DNA of 64,000 nt from a bacterium (GTDB lineage: Bacteria; Myxococcota_A; Bradymonadia; UBA7976; UBA1532), in contig JAUHXC010000048.1 of the NCBI GenBank assembly GCA_030427205.1, forward strand, positions 1 to 64,000, read 5' to 3'. This document shows, piece by piece, positions 10,525 through 19,843 of this stretch. A program made the position numbers and the translations under genes. How positions within the stretch are numbered: position 1 is the stretch's first letter; each line of letters starts with the position of its first letter. The notes under the pieces are model-generated. The model saw only the letters and a list, made by a program, of their open reading frames with translations. It was not told where the DNA came from and did not search any database.

Positions 10525-11505
10525 ATGCAGGCTGCTTTTCAGACGACGTTCGGCGCCCCCGAGGTCCTGCGCATCGAAGAGGTCGCCGCGCCGGCGCTCG
10601 GCCCCACGCAGATCCGGATCGCGGTGCACGCCAGCGCGGTGACCCGCGGCGACCTGCGCATGCGGGCCTCGGACTTCCCGGGCGTCGGCGGGGTGATGGC
10701 CCGGCTGATGTTCGGCTGGCGCCGGCCCAAGCACTCCACCGGCGGCATGAGCTTCGCCGGGCGGGTCATCGCGGTCGGCGCGGCGGTCGAGCGCTTCGCG
10801 GTGGGCGACGACGTCTTCGGCGCCGCCGAGCGCGGGGCCTGGGCCGAGGATCTGGTGGTCGACGGTGAGAGCCCGGTGGCCCCGATGCCCGCCGGCGCGA
10901 CCTACGCCGAGGCGGCGGCGCTGCCCTACGGCGCGATCACCGCCTGGATGCTGCTGCGCGGTCGGGTCCAGCCGGGCGAGACGGTGGCCATCGTCGGCGC
11001 GGCCGGCGGGGTCGGACGCTACGCGGTGCAGGTGGCCCGACACCTGGGGGCGACGGTGGTCGCGGTGTGCAGCGGCGCCGATGCCGCGCGGGTGCGGGCC
11101 CTGGGGGCCGATCGGGTCGTCGACTATCGCCGCGCCGACTTCACCGCCGGCGGGCCGCAGTACGACGTGGTGTTCGACACCTCCGACCGGGCCACCTTCG
11201 GGCAGGCGAAGCGCGCGCTGAAGCCCGGCGGGCGGTTCATCACCATCCAGCTGGCCATGAAGACGCTGGCGCAGATGCTCTGGACCCGGCTGGTCGGCGA
11301 TCGGCGGGTGATCTTCGCCATGGCGCTGCCGGCCCGCGCCGACATCGAGCAGGTGGGCGAGCTGTTCGAGCGCGGCGCGCTGCGGGCCGTCCTCGGGCCG
11401 CGCTTCGGGCTGGATCGGATCGTCGAGGCCCATACCTGCGCCGAGGCGGGCGCGAAGGGCGACGTCATCGTCGAGGTGCGCCGGGCCCTCGAAGCGGCGG
11501 CTTGA
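10525..11505 (+). CDS. NAD(P)H:quinone oxidoreductase-like (zinc-independent MDR family) enzyme
   Basis: 326 residues of the medium-chain dehydrogenase/reductase family. A GroES-like N-terminal domain (VLRIEEVAAPALGPTQIRI, SAVTRGDLRMR) precedes a Rossmann domain with VAIVGAAGGVGRYAVQVA and ALGADRVVDY. The usual catalytic zinc ligands are absent, which points to the quinone oxidoreductase branch. The start is fixed by a good ribosome site, GAGGAGAGA at 10512-10519. It is divergent from the LysR gene, which probably regulates it. Confidence 0.88.
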   Translation: MQAAFQTTFGAPEVLRIEEVAAPALGPTQIRIAVHASAVTRGDLRMRASDFPGVGGVMARLMFGWRRPKHSTGGMSFAGRVIAVGAAVERFAVGDDVFGAAERGAWAEDLVVDGESPVAPMPAGATYAEAAALPYGAITAWMLLRGRVQPGETVAIVGAAGGVGRYAVQVARHLGATVVAVCSGADAARVRALGADRVVDYRRADFTAGGPQYDVVFDTSDRATFGQAKRALKPGGRFITIQLAMKTLAQMLWTRLVGDRRVIFAMALPARADIEQVGELFERGALRAVLGPRFGLDRIVEAHTCAEAGAKGDVIVEVRRALEAAA

Positions 11506-11564
11506 GCCGGCGGGCAGCGCATGGCGGTTGTCACCTGCGGGCGGCCGTGGTTCTCATACGCCCC

Positions 11565-12407
11565 ATGGACAGCCACCGCCTGCTCGCCGCCCTCGCCCTG
11601 TTGCTGACCGCCGTCGGCGCCCCGTTCGTGATGCAGTGGGGTACAGCCCCGTGTATCGCCGGGCTGGTGCTGGGCATCGTCACCCTGCTCCGCGCGCCCG
11701 CCGAGCGCGCCGTCGAGCGCCGCGCCGGCTGGGCGGCGGCCGTCGGCGGCGGGCTGGCGCTGGGCATCGTCTTCACCGTTCAGGTGGCCGCGCCCAACAT
11801 CGTCACCGCCGGGCAGAAGGCCGCCGGGCGGCAGTCGGTGGCGACCCTGCGCACGCTGCTGTGGGCTCAGGATCAGGCGGTGAAGGATCACGGCCGGGCG
11901 GCGGTGATCGGCGAGCTGTCGGGCTATCGCGGCATGGGCGACGGGGCCGCGCTGCCGGTGCCGCTGCTGCGCGATCCGTTCCGCCGGCTGAAGCCGGGCG
12001 CCACCGGCGGGGTGGTCGACTTCGGCGGCTATATCTACCAGATGTGGATCGTGGGCCCCGACGGCGCGCGCTATACCGACGCCCGGCCCGGCGAGGCGCC
12101 GACGGTGGTGCCCCGGGGCGCGGTGCACTGGCTGGCCTACGCCTGGCCGAGCAACCCCGGCGCCACCGGCTATCGGGCGTTCTGCATCAACCGCTACGAA
12201 GACATCCTCGAGGCCGAGGACGGGGTGCGCTACGCCGGGGCCGACAACCCGCCGCCGTGGGACGCCTGCATCACCGGCGGCGGTATCGAGAAGCGGCTGG
12301 TCGAAGGTGTCGGCGGCGACGGCGGCGTCTGGAAGCGCTGGCGGGGTCAAGAGACCCGGCGGGGCCGTGAGACGAAGCAGGGCAAGGCCAGCCCCGACGA
12401 CGGGTGA
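11565..12407 (+). CDS. Membrane protein with pilin-like extracytoplasmic domain
   Basis: 280 residues. The N-terminus has three hydrophobic segments (LLAALALLLTAVGAPFVM, CIAGLVLGIVTLL and AAAVGGGLALGIVFTVQVAA). It is followed by SVATLRTLLWAQDQAVKDHG and a GYIYQMWIVGPDG strand, reminiscent of the helix plus globular domain of type II pseudopilin-like proteins. The tail is short, charged and variable. The function is unknown. It converges with a regulator gene, leaving only 6 bp between them. Confidence 0.65.
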   Translation: MDSHRLLAALALLLTAVGAPFVMQWGTAPCIAGLVLGIVTLLRAPAERAVERRAGWAAAVGGGLALGIVFTVQVAAPNIVTAGQKAAGRQSVATLRTLLWAQDQAVKDHGRAAVIGELSGYRGMGDGAALPVPLLRDPFRRLKPGATGGVVDFGGYIYQMWIVGPDGARYTDARPGEAPTVVPRGAVHWLAYAWPSNPGATGYRAFCINRYEDILEAEDGVRYAGADNPPPWDACITGGGIEKRLVEGVGGDGGVWKRWRGQETRRGRETKQGKASPDDG

Positions 12408-12413
12408 AGCGGC

Positions 12414-12992
12414 TCAGATGCGGCGGCGCACCTTGTGCACCACCGAGACGGCGCCCTTGAGCCAATGCCCGACCCGCTCGGGCGTGCGCGGCGCGCGCAT
12501 CGACATCAGCGCCCGCAGGAGCGCCTGGCCCAGCTCGGTCAGCGCGAGCAGCACCTTCATGCGCCCGGCGTCCCAGACCACCGGCCCGCCGTCCTCTTCG
12601 GCGCGCTCGACCGCGTCGATGGCCCCTTCGAGCGCCATGCGGGCCCGCTCGAGCAGCATCCACTCGCGGCCGCGCAGGACGTCGGTGATCGTCGGCCAGA
12701 AGTCCATCACCGCCTCGTAGGGCGCGTTGCGGTGCTCGCCGGTGGCCCGCACCAGCCCGTGGCCGGCCAGCTCGGAGACCGCGCCGCTGATCAGCGAGCG
12801 GCTGACGCCGAGGGTCGCGGCGATCTCCGACTGGGCCATGGGCTGGGCCCGCAGGGCGAGCAGGGTCCAGACCCGGCCGTGGATCGACTTGAAGCCCCAG
12901 TACTCGATGAACGCGCCCACCGAATCGCAGACGCTCAGCACCCGGCGGGTGGCGGGATCGGCGCTGTCGGGGATGTCGGCGGCGGGCTTCAT
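12414..12992 (-). CDS. GbsR/MarR-family transcriptional regulator
   Basis: 192 residues. The winged helix is recognisable: SIHGRVWTLLALRAQPMAQS, then EIAATLGVSRSLISGAVSEL and GHGLVRATGEHRNAPYEA. The spacing and the start EYWGFKSIHGRVW are typical of the GbsR family, which often senses choline or other small solutes. Helices after the wing are likely dimerisation elements. It has no obvious target operon; the men operon starts 220 bp away in the other direction, so control of menF is possible but unproven. Confidence 0.85.
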   Translation of the reverse strand: MKPAADIPDSADPATRRVLSVCDSVGAFIEYWGFKSIHGRVWTLLALRAQPMAQSEIAATLGVSRSLISGAVSELAGHGLVRATGEHRNAPYEAVMDFWPTITDVLRGREWMLLERARMALEGAIDAVERAEEDGGPVVWDAGRMKVLLALTELGQALLRALMSMRAPRTPERVGHWLKGAVSVVHKVRRRI

Positions 12993-13131
12993 CGGCGACC
13001 TCCTGGCGGCTGTTCACACACGCTCGAACTTTGGCGGCAGGGCCGGGCACAGGCTAGCACGGGTTCGAGGGGCGGTGAAGCGCGCAGGTTTCGCGGTGAA
13101 ACGCCGAAACAGCGGCCCGCGACCCGCGGCC

Positions 13132-13161
13132 TTGCGCTGCGCGCGACCGAATCGCTACAGT
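13132..13161 (+). promoter_or_regulatory. Candidate promoter of the menaquinone operon
   Basis: TTGCGC at 13132-13137 and TACAGT at 13156-13161 are separated by 18 bp and lie 55 bp before menF. The 223-bp gap from 12993 contains nothing else recognisable; it also holds the upstream region of the divergent GbsR-type gene. Confidence 0.4.
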
Positions 13162-13215
13162 GCGCATCTCTTGTTCACGACCCTTTGAACAAAACCCGAG
13201 CCGACAGCCGAGGCC

Positions 13216-14634
13216 ATGTCCGAGCCGCTCGCCACCGCCCGCCACGCCGCCCCGCCGCTCGAAGACGCGGTGCGCGCGGCGCGCGCCGAAGCCCGGCGTA
13301 TGGGCTGCCCGGTCGTGCTGCGCCTCGGCGCGGCGAGCCTCGACGGCTCGGCCGCGGCCCTCTTCGGGCTCGCCCGCCGCCGGGGCCGGGCGGGCTTCTT
13401 CTGGCGCGATCCGGCCGATGGGCGGGCGGTCGCCGCGCTCGGCGCGCTCGCCGGAGACGCCGGCGTCGACCCCACGACGCTGCCGGCCTTCGACCCCGCT
13501 GGCCTGCCCGGCCCGGCGATGATCTTCGGTCGGGCCTTCGGCGACGGGCCGGCGCCGGCCGACAGCCCGTGGGCCGACTGGCCCCGGCGCAGCCGCCGGG
13601 TGCCGGCGGCGGTCTTCGCCGAGAGTTCGAAGGGCGCTGAACACCTGCTGGTCGTACACCTGCCCGTCGACGCCGACAGCGATCCGGCGGCGATCGTCGC
13701 GCAGGCCCGCGCGCGGTGGTACGGGCTGCGCGACGGCATGCTGCGCGATGGCATGGCGCGGCAGAGCGCGGGCGCGGGCCAGCCGGCGGCGGACGCGGTG
13801 GACGAGGAGTCGGCCGCGTCGTGGAAGGCGCGGGTGGCGGCGATCGTCGACGCCTGTGATCAGGGGGTCTTGAACAAGGTCGTGCCGGCGCGCGCGGTGC
13901 GCTTCGACGCCCCGGCGGGGCAGCGCTTCGACGCCGCGGCGACCATCGACGCCCTGCGCCGGGACCACCCCGCGGCCCACGTCTTCGGCTTCTGCGACGG
14001 CGGGCGGGCCTTCGTCGGCGCCACGCCCGAGCTGCTGGCCCGGGCCAACGGGCGCCGGCTCGAGACCCACGCCCTGGCCGGCACCGCGCCCCGCGGGGTC
14101 GACGCGCACGACGACGCCCGCCTGGGCGCGGCGCTGCTGGCCCACGACAAAGACATCCGCGAGCACCGGCTGGTGGTCGACGCGATCACCGCCGCGCTCG
14201 ACCCGCTGGCCGAGGCGGTGGTCGTCGCCGGCAGCCCGCGCCTGCGGCGCCTGCCCGGGCTGCAGCACCTCGAGACCGCCATCACCGCCCGGCTGCGCGG
14301 CGGCGTGGGCCTGCTCGACGTGGTCGATCGGCTGCACCCGACGCCGGCCCTGGGCGGCCAGCCGCGGGCGGCGGCGCTGGCCTGGCTGGCGCGCACCGAG
14401 CCGCTCGATCGGGGCTGGTACGGGGCGCCGGTGGGCTGGCTCGACGTCAACGGGGCCGGGGTGGCCGCGGTGGCGATCCGCTCGGCGCTGATGACCGATG
14501 CCTGCGCCTGGGCCTTCGCCGGCGCGGGGGTCGTGGCCGGCTCGGACCCCGCCGCCGAGTGGGCCGAGAGCGCGCTCAAGCTGCAGACGGTGGGCCGCGC
14601 GCTGCGGCTGGTGCCGCGCGAGGCGCCGCGATGA
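13216..14634 (+). CDS. menF: Isochorismate synthase
   Basis: 472 residues, the normal size for a MenF/EntC-type enzyme that converts chorismate to isochorismate, first committed step to menaquinone. Visible family motifs are LNKVVPARAV (catalytic lysine strand), LETHALAGTAPRG, DKDIREHRLVVDAI (catalytic Glu helix), LHPTPALGGQPRAAAL and WYGAPVGWLDVNG. The first about 100 residues are variable, as usual. It heads the operon; its TGA overlaps the menD ATG in an ATGA. Confidence 0.93.
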   Translation: MSEPLATARHAAPPLEDAVRAARAEARRMGCPVVLRLGAASLDGSAAALFGLARRRGRAGFFWRDPADGRAVAALGALAGDAGVDPTTLPAFDPAGLPGPAMIFGRAFGDGPAPADSPWADWPRRSRRVPAAVFAESSKGAEHLLVVHLPVDADSDPAAIVAQARARWYGLRDGMLRDGMARQSAGAGQPAADAVDEESAASWKARVAAIVDACDQGVLNKVVPARAVRFDAPAGQRFDAAATIDALRRDHPAAHVFGFCDGGRAFVGATPELLARANGRRLETHALAGTAPRGVDAHDDARLGAALLAHDKDIREHRLVVDAITAALDPLAEAVVVAGSPRLRRLPGLQHLETAITARLRGGVGLLDVVDRLHPTPALGGQPRAAALAWLARTEPLDRGWYGAPVGWLDVNGAGVAAVAIRSALMTDACAWAFAGAGVVAGSDPAAEWAESALKLQTVGRALRLVPREAPR

Positions 14635-16415
14635 CCGCCCGCCCGCCCAGTCCGCCCGATCTGCCCGAGACCCGCGATCGGCGCGTCGCCCGGTCGAACA
14701 CCGAAGCCGCCGCGGCGCTGGTCGGCGCCCTGGTCGCCGCCGGCGTGCGCCACGGGGTGGTCTCGCCCGGCTCGCGCAATACCCCGCTGATGCTGGCCCT
14801 GGCCGCGGCGGGCATCGAGGTGCGGGCGGTGCTCGACGAGCGGGTGGCCGGGTTCTACGCCCTCGGTCTGGCCCGGGCGAGTCGGCGGCCGGTGGCGCTG
14901 GCCTGCACCTCGGGGTCCGCCGGCGCGCATTATCTGCCGGCGCTGGTCGAGGCGCGGGCGTCGCGGGTGCCGCTGGTCGTGCTCACCGCCGACCGCCCGC
15001 CCGAGCTGCACGGCTGCGGGGCCCCGCAGACCATGGATCAGGCCCGCCTGTTCGGGGTGCACGTCAAGCGCAGCCGCACGCTGGCGCCGCCGCAGCTCGA
15101 CGGTCCGGGCGCGGCGCTGCGGGCGTGGCGCAGCGCCGGCACCGACGCCACCGCCGAGGCCTTGGCGTGTCCCATGGGCCCGGTGCACCTGGACGTGCAG
15201 TTCCGCGAGCCGCTGTGGATGGCCGGGGTCGAGGCGGCCGGCGAGCCGCCCGTCGAGCGCCGCGGTCTGCCCATCGTCGCCGGCCCGCGACCGCCGGCGC
15301 CCGCAGCGCTGGCCGCCCTGCGCGATCGGCTGCGCGATACGCCCCGCGGAGTCATCATCTGCGGCCCCGACGCGGCCCCCGACGGCGAGACCGCCGCCGC
15401 GATCCGGGCCCTGGGCGCCGCCCGCGGCTGGCCGGTGCTGGCCGAGGCCGCCTCGGGGGTGCGCTTCGCGGGCCAGCAGACCGGCGGGGTATTGACCGCC
15501 TACGATGCGCTGCTGCGCGGCCCGCTCGCCGAGAGCGTGCCCGACGCCGTGCTGCGCTTCGGGCGCACCTCGACGAGCAAGCCGCTGGCGCAGTGGCTGG
15601 CCCGGGTCGCCGTCGGGCGCCTGATCACCGTCGACCCCGCCGGTGAGCGCCACGACCCGGATCATCTGGCGGCGCAGGTGCTGACCGGCGATGCCCCGTC
15701 GGTGGCCGCGGGCCTGCTCGATGCGGACGCCGCCGTCGACGCCGGCTGGTCGGCCCGCTGGACCGCCGCCGACGCGTCCGCCGCCGCCCGCCTGGACGCC
15801 GCCTGCGCTACGGGCTGGTGGTCGGGGGCCATCGTGCGGCGCCTCGTGGCGGCGTTGCCCGCCGAGGCCGCCCTGCACGCGGCGAGCAGCATGCCCATCC
15901 GCGACCTGGACGGCTTCGCGCGGCGTGAGCGCCCGCTGACCGTCTACAGCAGCCGCGGCACCAACGGCATCGACGGCACCTTCGCCACCGCGCTGGGCGA
16001 GGCCCGGATCGGCGGCGCGCGCCCGCTGGCGCTGCTCATCGGCGATCTGGCGGCCCTGCACGACGCGGGCGGGTTGCTGTTTGCCGGCGCGCTGCGCGAC
16101 GGCTGGGCGGCGCCGGTGGTGGCGGTCGTGGTCGACAACGGCGGCGGCGGCATCTTCGAGTACCTCGCCGTCTCGGCCCACCCGACCCGGTTCGAGCAGC
16201 TCTTCCTGACGCCGCAGCCGGCCCGCTTCGACGCGCTGTGCGCCGCGGCGGGCGTGGATTACGTGGCGGTCGACGACGCCGACGGGCTCGACGCGGCCTT
16301 GACCGCGGGCCTCGCCGCGCCGGGCATCACCGTGATCCACGCCCGCATCGACCGGACCGAAGACGTCGCCCGCCATCGCGAAGCGTGGGCCGCCTGCGCC
16401 GAGGTGGGCCGATGA
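14631..16415 (+). CDS. menD: 2-succinyl-5-enolpyruvyl-6-hydroxy-3-cyclohexene-1-carboxylate synthase
   Basis: 594 residues; ThDP-dependent enzyme joining 2-oxoglutarate to isochorismate. The N-terminal pyrimidine-binding domain has HGVVSPGSRNTPLMLALA and DERVAGFYALGLARAS. The pyrophosphate-binding domain has YSSRGTNGIDGTFATALGEA and LLIGDLAALHDAGGLL. The start ATG overlaps the menF stop, and its own TGA overlaps the menA ATG, so the three genes are translationally coupled. Confidence 0.95.
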   Translation: MTARPPSPPDLPETRDRRVARSNTEAAAALVGALVAAGVRHGVVSPGSRNTPLMLALAAAGIEVRAVLDERVAGFYALGLARASRRPVALACTSGSAGAHYLPALVEARASRVPLVVLTADRPPELHGCGAPQTMDQARLFGVHVKRSRTLAPPQLDGPGAALRAWRSAGTDATAEALACPMGPVHLDVQFREPLWMAGVEAAGEPPVERRGLPIVAGPRPPAPAALAALRDRLRDTPRGVIICGPDAAPDGETAAAIRALGAARGWPVLAEAASGVRFAGQQTGGVLTAYDALLRGPLAESVPDAVLRFGRTSTSKPLAQWLARVAVGRLITVDPAGERHDPDHLAAQVLTGDAPSVAAGLLDADAAVDAGWSARWTAADASAAARLDAACATGWWSGAIVRRLVAALPAEAALHAASSMPIRDLDGFARRERPLTVYSSRGTNGIDGTFATALGEARIGGARPLALLIGDLAALHDAGGLLFAGALRDGWAAPVVAVVVDNGGGGIFEYLAVSAHPTRFEQLFLTPQPARFDALCAAAGVDYVAVDDADGLDAALTAGLAAPGITVIHARIDRTEDVARHREAWAACAEVGR

Positions 16416-17311
16416 CCGCCGCGACCCGCCCGGGGCCGATCGCCGTCTGGTGGGCCGCCATCCGCCCGGCCACGCTGTGGGCCGGCGCGGTGCCGGTGAT
16501 CGTGGGCACCGCGCTCGCCGTCGCCGAGGGCCACCGGGCGTGGGCCGCGGCGGCGGCGGCGATGCTCGGCGCGCTGCTCATCCAGATCGGCACCAACCTG
16601 GTCAACGACTACAGCGACTTCCACAAGGGGGCCGATACCGACGACCGCCTGGGCCCGGCACGGGCCACCGCCAAGGGCTGGCTGAGCCCGCGGCAGGTGG
16701 CCGTCGGCGCCGCCCTGAGCCTGATCGGCGCGGCGGCGGTGGGCGTCTACATCACGCTGATCGGCGGCTGGCCGATGCTGGTGCTGGGGCTGGTGAGCAT
16801 CGCCTGCGCGGTGGCCTATACCGCCGGGCCGTTCCCGCTGGCGTATGTCGGGCTGGGCGATGTCTTCGTGCTCGGCTTCTTCGGCATCGCGGCCACCGCC
16901 GGCACCTACTACTTGCAGGCGGGGCAGGTCTCGCTGGGGGTGGTGCTCGCCGGGCTGGCGGTGGGCGCGCTGGCGACGGCCATCCTGGTGGTCAACAACC
17001 TGCGCGATCGACACACCGACGCCCGGGCCGGCAAGCGCACCACCGCGGTGCGCTTCGGCGAGCGCTTCGCCCGCGGGCAGTACATCGCGCTGGTGTTGGG
17101 CGCCTACGGGCTGGTGATCGCCGCGGTGCTCACCGGGAACGCCGGCCCCGGCTGGCTGTTGGCGCTGGCCAGCCTGCCGCTCGCGCTGCGCGAGGTGCGC
17201 GCGCTGCGCACCGTCGACGGGGCCGCCCTCAACCCGCACCTGGGGGCCACCGCGCGGCTGGAGCTCGTCTTCGGTCTGCTGCTCGCCACGGGGGTGATCG
17301 CGTGGCCTTGA
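16412..17311 (+). CDS. menA: 1,4-dihydroxy-2-naphthoate polyprenyltransferase
   Basis: 299 residues of a UbiA-superfamily integral membrane prenyltransferase. The first Asp-rich motif is NDYSDFHKGADTDD, and the second region is VVNNLRDRHTDARAGKRT. About eight hydrophobic helices are evident. It attaches the polyprenyl tail made by the synthase encoded downstream to dihydroxynaphthoate. The ATG overlaps the menD stop. Its own TGA (17309-17311) abuts the second mobile element and forms part of the TTGA duplication. Confidence 0.93.
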   Translation: MTAATRPGPIAVWWAAIRPATLWAGAVPVIVGTALAVAEGHRAWAAAAAAMLGALLIQIGTNLVNDYSDFHKGADTDDRLGPARATAKGWLSPRQVAVGAALSLIGAAAVGVYITLIGGWPMLVLGLVSIACAVAYTAGPFPLAYVGLGDVFVLGFFGIAATAGTYYLQAGQVSLGVVLAGLAVGALATAILVVNNLRDRHTDARAGKRTTAVRFGERFARGQYIALVLGAYGLVIAAVLTGNAGPGWLLALASLPLALREVRALRTVDGAALNPHLGATARLELVFGLLLATGVIAWP

Positions 17312-17471
17312 GAGCTTTCCCACAAACTCTGGCGCTTCGCCCAGCACCGTCCCGGACGGCGAATTTCGGCGTCCCTCAGGCTCGGAATACTGCGAGTATG
17401 CCTGCGCCTTCGTTCCTTGAACTCGTCGTCCGGCCCGGCGCTGTGCTCGACCATAGCTTGTGGGCAAGCTC
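17312..17471. mobile_element. 160-bp MITE-like palindromic element, copy 2
   Basis: Terminal repeats are GAGCTTTCCCACAAACT (17312-17328) and AGCTTGTGGGCAAGCTC (17455-17471). The centre is ATACTGCGAGTAT, where the loop differs from copy 1 but the arms are kept. The flanks are TTGA at 17308-17311 and TTGA at 17472-17475. Its length is identical to copy 1, with roughly 75-80% identity by eye, so the two insertions are not recent sister events. It sits inside the men operon without interrupting a gene. Confidence 0.85.
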
Positions 17472-18470
17472 TTGAGCCTGCCGACGTCGAACCTGCGCAT
17501 CGAGCGGGCCGAGGTCCGCCCGTGGTCGATGCCGCTGGGTATGCGCACCGCCCGGGGCGCGGTGGCCGTGCGCCGCGGCTGGCACATCGTGCTCGATGCC
17601 CGCGGTCATCAGGGCTGGGGCGACGTGGCGCCGTGGCCTGGCTTCGGCGCCGATCACGCCGCGGTCGAGGCGGCGCTGGAGCGGCTCGACCTGCGGGCCG
17701 AGACCCTGCCGTTCGACCTGCCCGCGCCGGTGCTGCACGGGATCGAGCAGGCGCAGCTCGACCTCGCCGCCCGGCTCGCCGGCATGCCCCTGGCCCGTAT
17801 GCTGAGCGCCGAGCCGGCCCGACGGGTGGGCACCCATCGGCTGGTGGCCGACGCAGCGGCGGCCCGCGCGGCGGTGGCCGACGGCGCGATCGCGCTCAAG
17901 ATCAAAGTGGGCGCCGAGCCGCTCGACGCGGACGACGCCCGGGTCGGCGCCATCCGCGCGGCCGCGCCCGCCGCCGACCTGCGGCTCGACGCCAACGGCG
18001 CCTGGGATCGCGCGACCGCCGCCCGGTCCATCGAGCGCCTCGCCCGCCACGCGCCGGCCTGGATCGAGCAGCCGCTGCCCGCCGACGACCTGGACGGCTT
18101 CGCCGCGCTGCGCCGCAACAGCCCGCTGCCGCTGGCCCTCGACGAGTCGGTGGCGCTCTTCGCCGAGGCGATCGTCGGGCTGGCCGCGGTGGTGGTGATC
18201 AAGCCGATGTTCGTCGGCGGGCTGCGCCGGTCCCTCGATCTGGCCCGCGCCGCGCGCCGCGAGGGGGCCCGGGTCTGCATCACCCACGCGCTCGACTCGC
18301 GGGTCGGCCGCCTGGGCGCGCTGCACCTCGCCGCGGCCTACGAGGGCGTGGGCGGACCCGGCGTACACGGGCTGTCGGGCCCCGGGCCCTGCGCGCCGCG
18401 CGGACGCTTCATCCCGCTGCCCGCTGGCGCCGGCCTGGGCGACGTGTCGCCCATGGGGGAGGCGGCGTGA
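17472..18470 (+). CDS. menC: o-Succinylbenzoate synthase
   Basis: 332 residues from the TTG at 17472; a GTG at 17460 lies inside the mobile element and is less likely original. It is an enolase-superfamily dehydratase making 2-succinylbenzoate. Catalytic-type residues are visible in order: IALKIKVG (KxK base), LRLDANGAW (Asp), WIEQPLPADD (Glu), LALDESV (Asp) and VVIKPMFVGG (Lys). The recognisable N-terminus (RIERAEVRPWSMPL) starts about nine residues after the TTG, supporting the short start. The stop overlaps the menE ATG. Confidence 0.92.
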   Translation: MSLPTSNLRIERAEVRPWSMPLGMRTARGAVAVRRGWHIVLDARGHQGWGDVAPWPGFGADHAAVEAALERLDLRAETLPFDLPAPVLHGIEQAQLDLAARLAGMPLARMLSAEPARRVGTHRLVADAAAARAAVADGAIALKIKVGAEPLDADDARVGAIRAAAPAADLRLDANGAWDRATAARSIERLARHAPAWIEQPLPADDLDGFAALRRNSPLPLALDESVALFAEAIVGLAAVVVIKPMFVGGLRRSLDLARAARREGARVCITHALDSRVGRLGALHLAAAYEGVGGPGVHGLSGPGPCAPRGRFIPLPAGAGLGDVSPMGEAA

Positions 18471-19843
18471 TGGCCTACGACCTGCCCCATCCGGTGGCCG
18501 CCGCGGCCCGCGCGCGCCCCGACCATCCGGCGCTGGTGGCCGGCGACGCGCGGTTGACCTTCGCCGCCCTGGCCGATCGCATCGCCCGGCGGGCGGGCGC
18601 GCTGGCGGCGCTGGACATCGGTCCGGGCCGCGTCGTCGCGCTCGACGCCCCGCAGACCATCGACGGCTGGGTCGACCTGTGGGCCATCGGCTGGCTGGGC
18701 GCGGCGGCGGCCCCGATCGATCCGCAGGCCCCGGCGCCGGCCCGGCAGGCCCTCTTCGACGCCCTCGGGTCACACGTCCGACTGGTCGGCGGCGGGTCGA
18801 GCAACGGCGAGGCGGCCCCCGAGCGCCCCTGGCCGCTGGACGAGGTGCGGCTGATCGTCGCCACCTCGGGCACGACCGGTCGCCCGACGCCGGTGCGGCT
18901 GACCGCCGGTCAGCTCGTCTTCTCGGCGATGGGCTCGGCGCTGCGGCTGGGTCATCGGCTGGACGATCGCTGGCTGGGCTGCCTGCCGACCCATCACATC
19001 GGCGGCCTCTCGGTGGGCCTGCGCTGCGCGCTCTACGGCGTCACCGCGGAGCTGATGCCGTTTGATCCAAAGGCGGTGGCCGCGCGCCTCGACAGCGGCG
19101 ACATCAGCCTGATCTCGCTGACCCCGAGCATGCTGACGGCGGTGCTCGACGCCCGCCCGATGACCCCGTTTCCGCCGCGGCTGCGGGTGATCCTGCTCGG
19201 CGGCGCGCGCAGCCCCGAGGGCCTGCTCGCCCGCTGCCGGGCCATCGCCGCGCCGGTCGCCACCACCTGGGGCATGACCGAGGCCGCCAGCCAGATCGCC
19301 ACCCGCGCGCCGGGCGACTTCACCCCCGGCGCGCCGCCGCTGGCCTTCGCCCGGGTCGCCGCCGAGCCTGACGGCGGGCTGCGGGTCGAGGGGCCGATCG
19401 TCGGCGGGCGGCTGCTCACCGCCGACCGCGGGCGGATCGAGGGCGGCCGGGTCGTCGTCGAGGGGCGCCGCGACGACGTGATCATCAGCGGCGGGGTCAA
19501 CCTGTCGCCGGGCGCCATCGAAGACGCCCTGCGCGGGCACCCGGCGGTCACCGACGCCGCGGTGCTCGGCGTGCCTGACGATCGCTGGGGGCAGCGGCCG
19601 GCCGCCGCGGTGGTCCTGCAGCCCGGCGCCGGCCCGCTCGACGCGCTGCGCCCGACGCTGCGCGCCCGCTGTCAGGCCGACGTGGGCCCCTACGCCGCCC
19701 CCGACCGCTTCGTCGCCGTCGACGCGCTGCCCCGCGACCCGCTGGGCAAGCTGCGCCGGGCCCGGCTGACCCCGCTCTTCGCCGACGCCGCACTCGAGAG
19801 AGACGCCGCCCGCCCGCGCTCGGGCAAGGAAGGTGCCCCATGA
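18470..19843 (+). CDS. menE: o-Succinylbenzoate-CoA ligase
   Basis: 457 residues of the ANL adenylating superfamily. The phosphate-binding loop is VATSGTTGRPTPVRLT; later motifs are TTWGMTEAASQIAT and GRRDDVIISGGVNLSPGAIE, with the C-terminal lysine in PLGKLRRA. It activates 2-succinylbenzoate with ATP and CoA for ring closure by MenB, which is not in this window. The ATG at 18470 overlaps the menC TGA, and an adjacent GTG at 18467 is an alternative. The stop overlaps the next gene (ATGA). Confidence 0.93.
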   Translation: MAYDLPHPVAAAARARPDHPALVAGDARLTFAALADRIARRAGALAALDIGPGRVVALDAPQTIDGWVDLWAIGWLGAAAAPIDPQAPAPARQALFDALGSHVRLVGGGSSNGEAAPERPWPLDEVRLIVATSGTTGRPTPVRLTAGQLVFSAMGSALRLGHRLDDRWLGCLPTHHIGGLSVGLRCALYGVTAELMPFDPKAVAARLDSGDISLISLTPSMLTAVLDARPMTPFPPRLRVILLGGARSPEGLLARCRAIAAPVATTWGMTEAASQIATRAPGDFTPGAPPLAFARVAAEPDGGLRVEGPIVGGRLLTADRGRIEGGRVVVEGRRDDVIISGGVNLSPGAIEDALRGHPAVTDAAVLGVPDDRWGQRPAAAVVLQPGAGPLDALRPTLRARCQADVGPYAAPDRFVAVDALPRDPLGKLRRARLTPLFADAALERDAARPRSGKEGAP

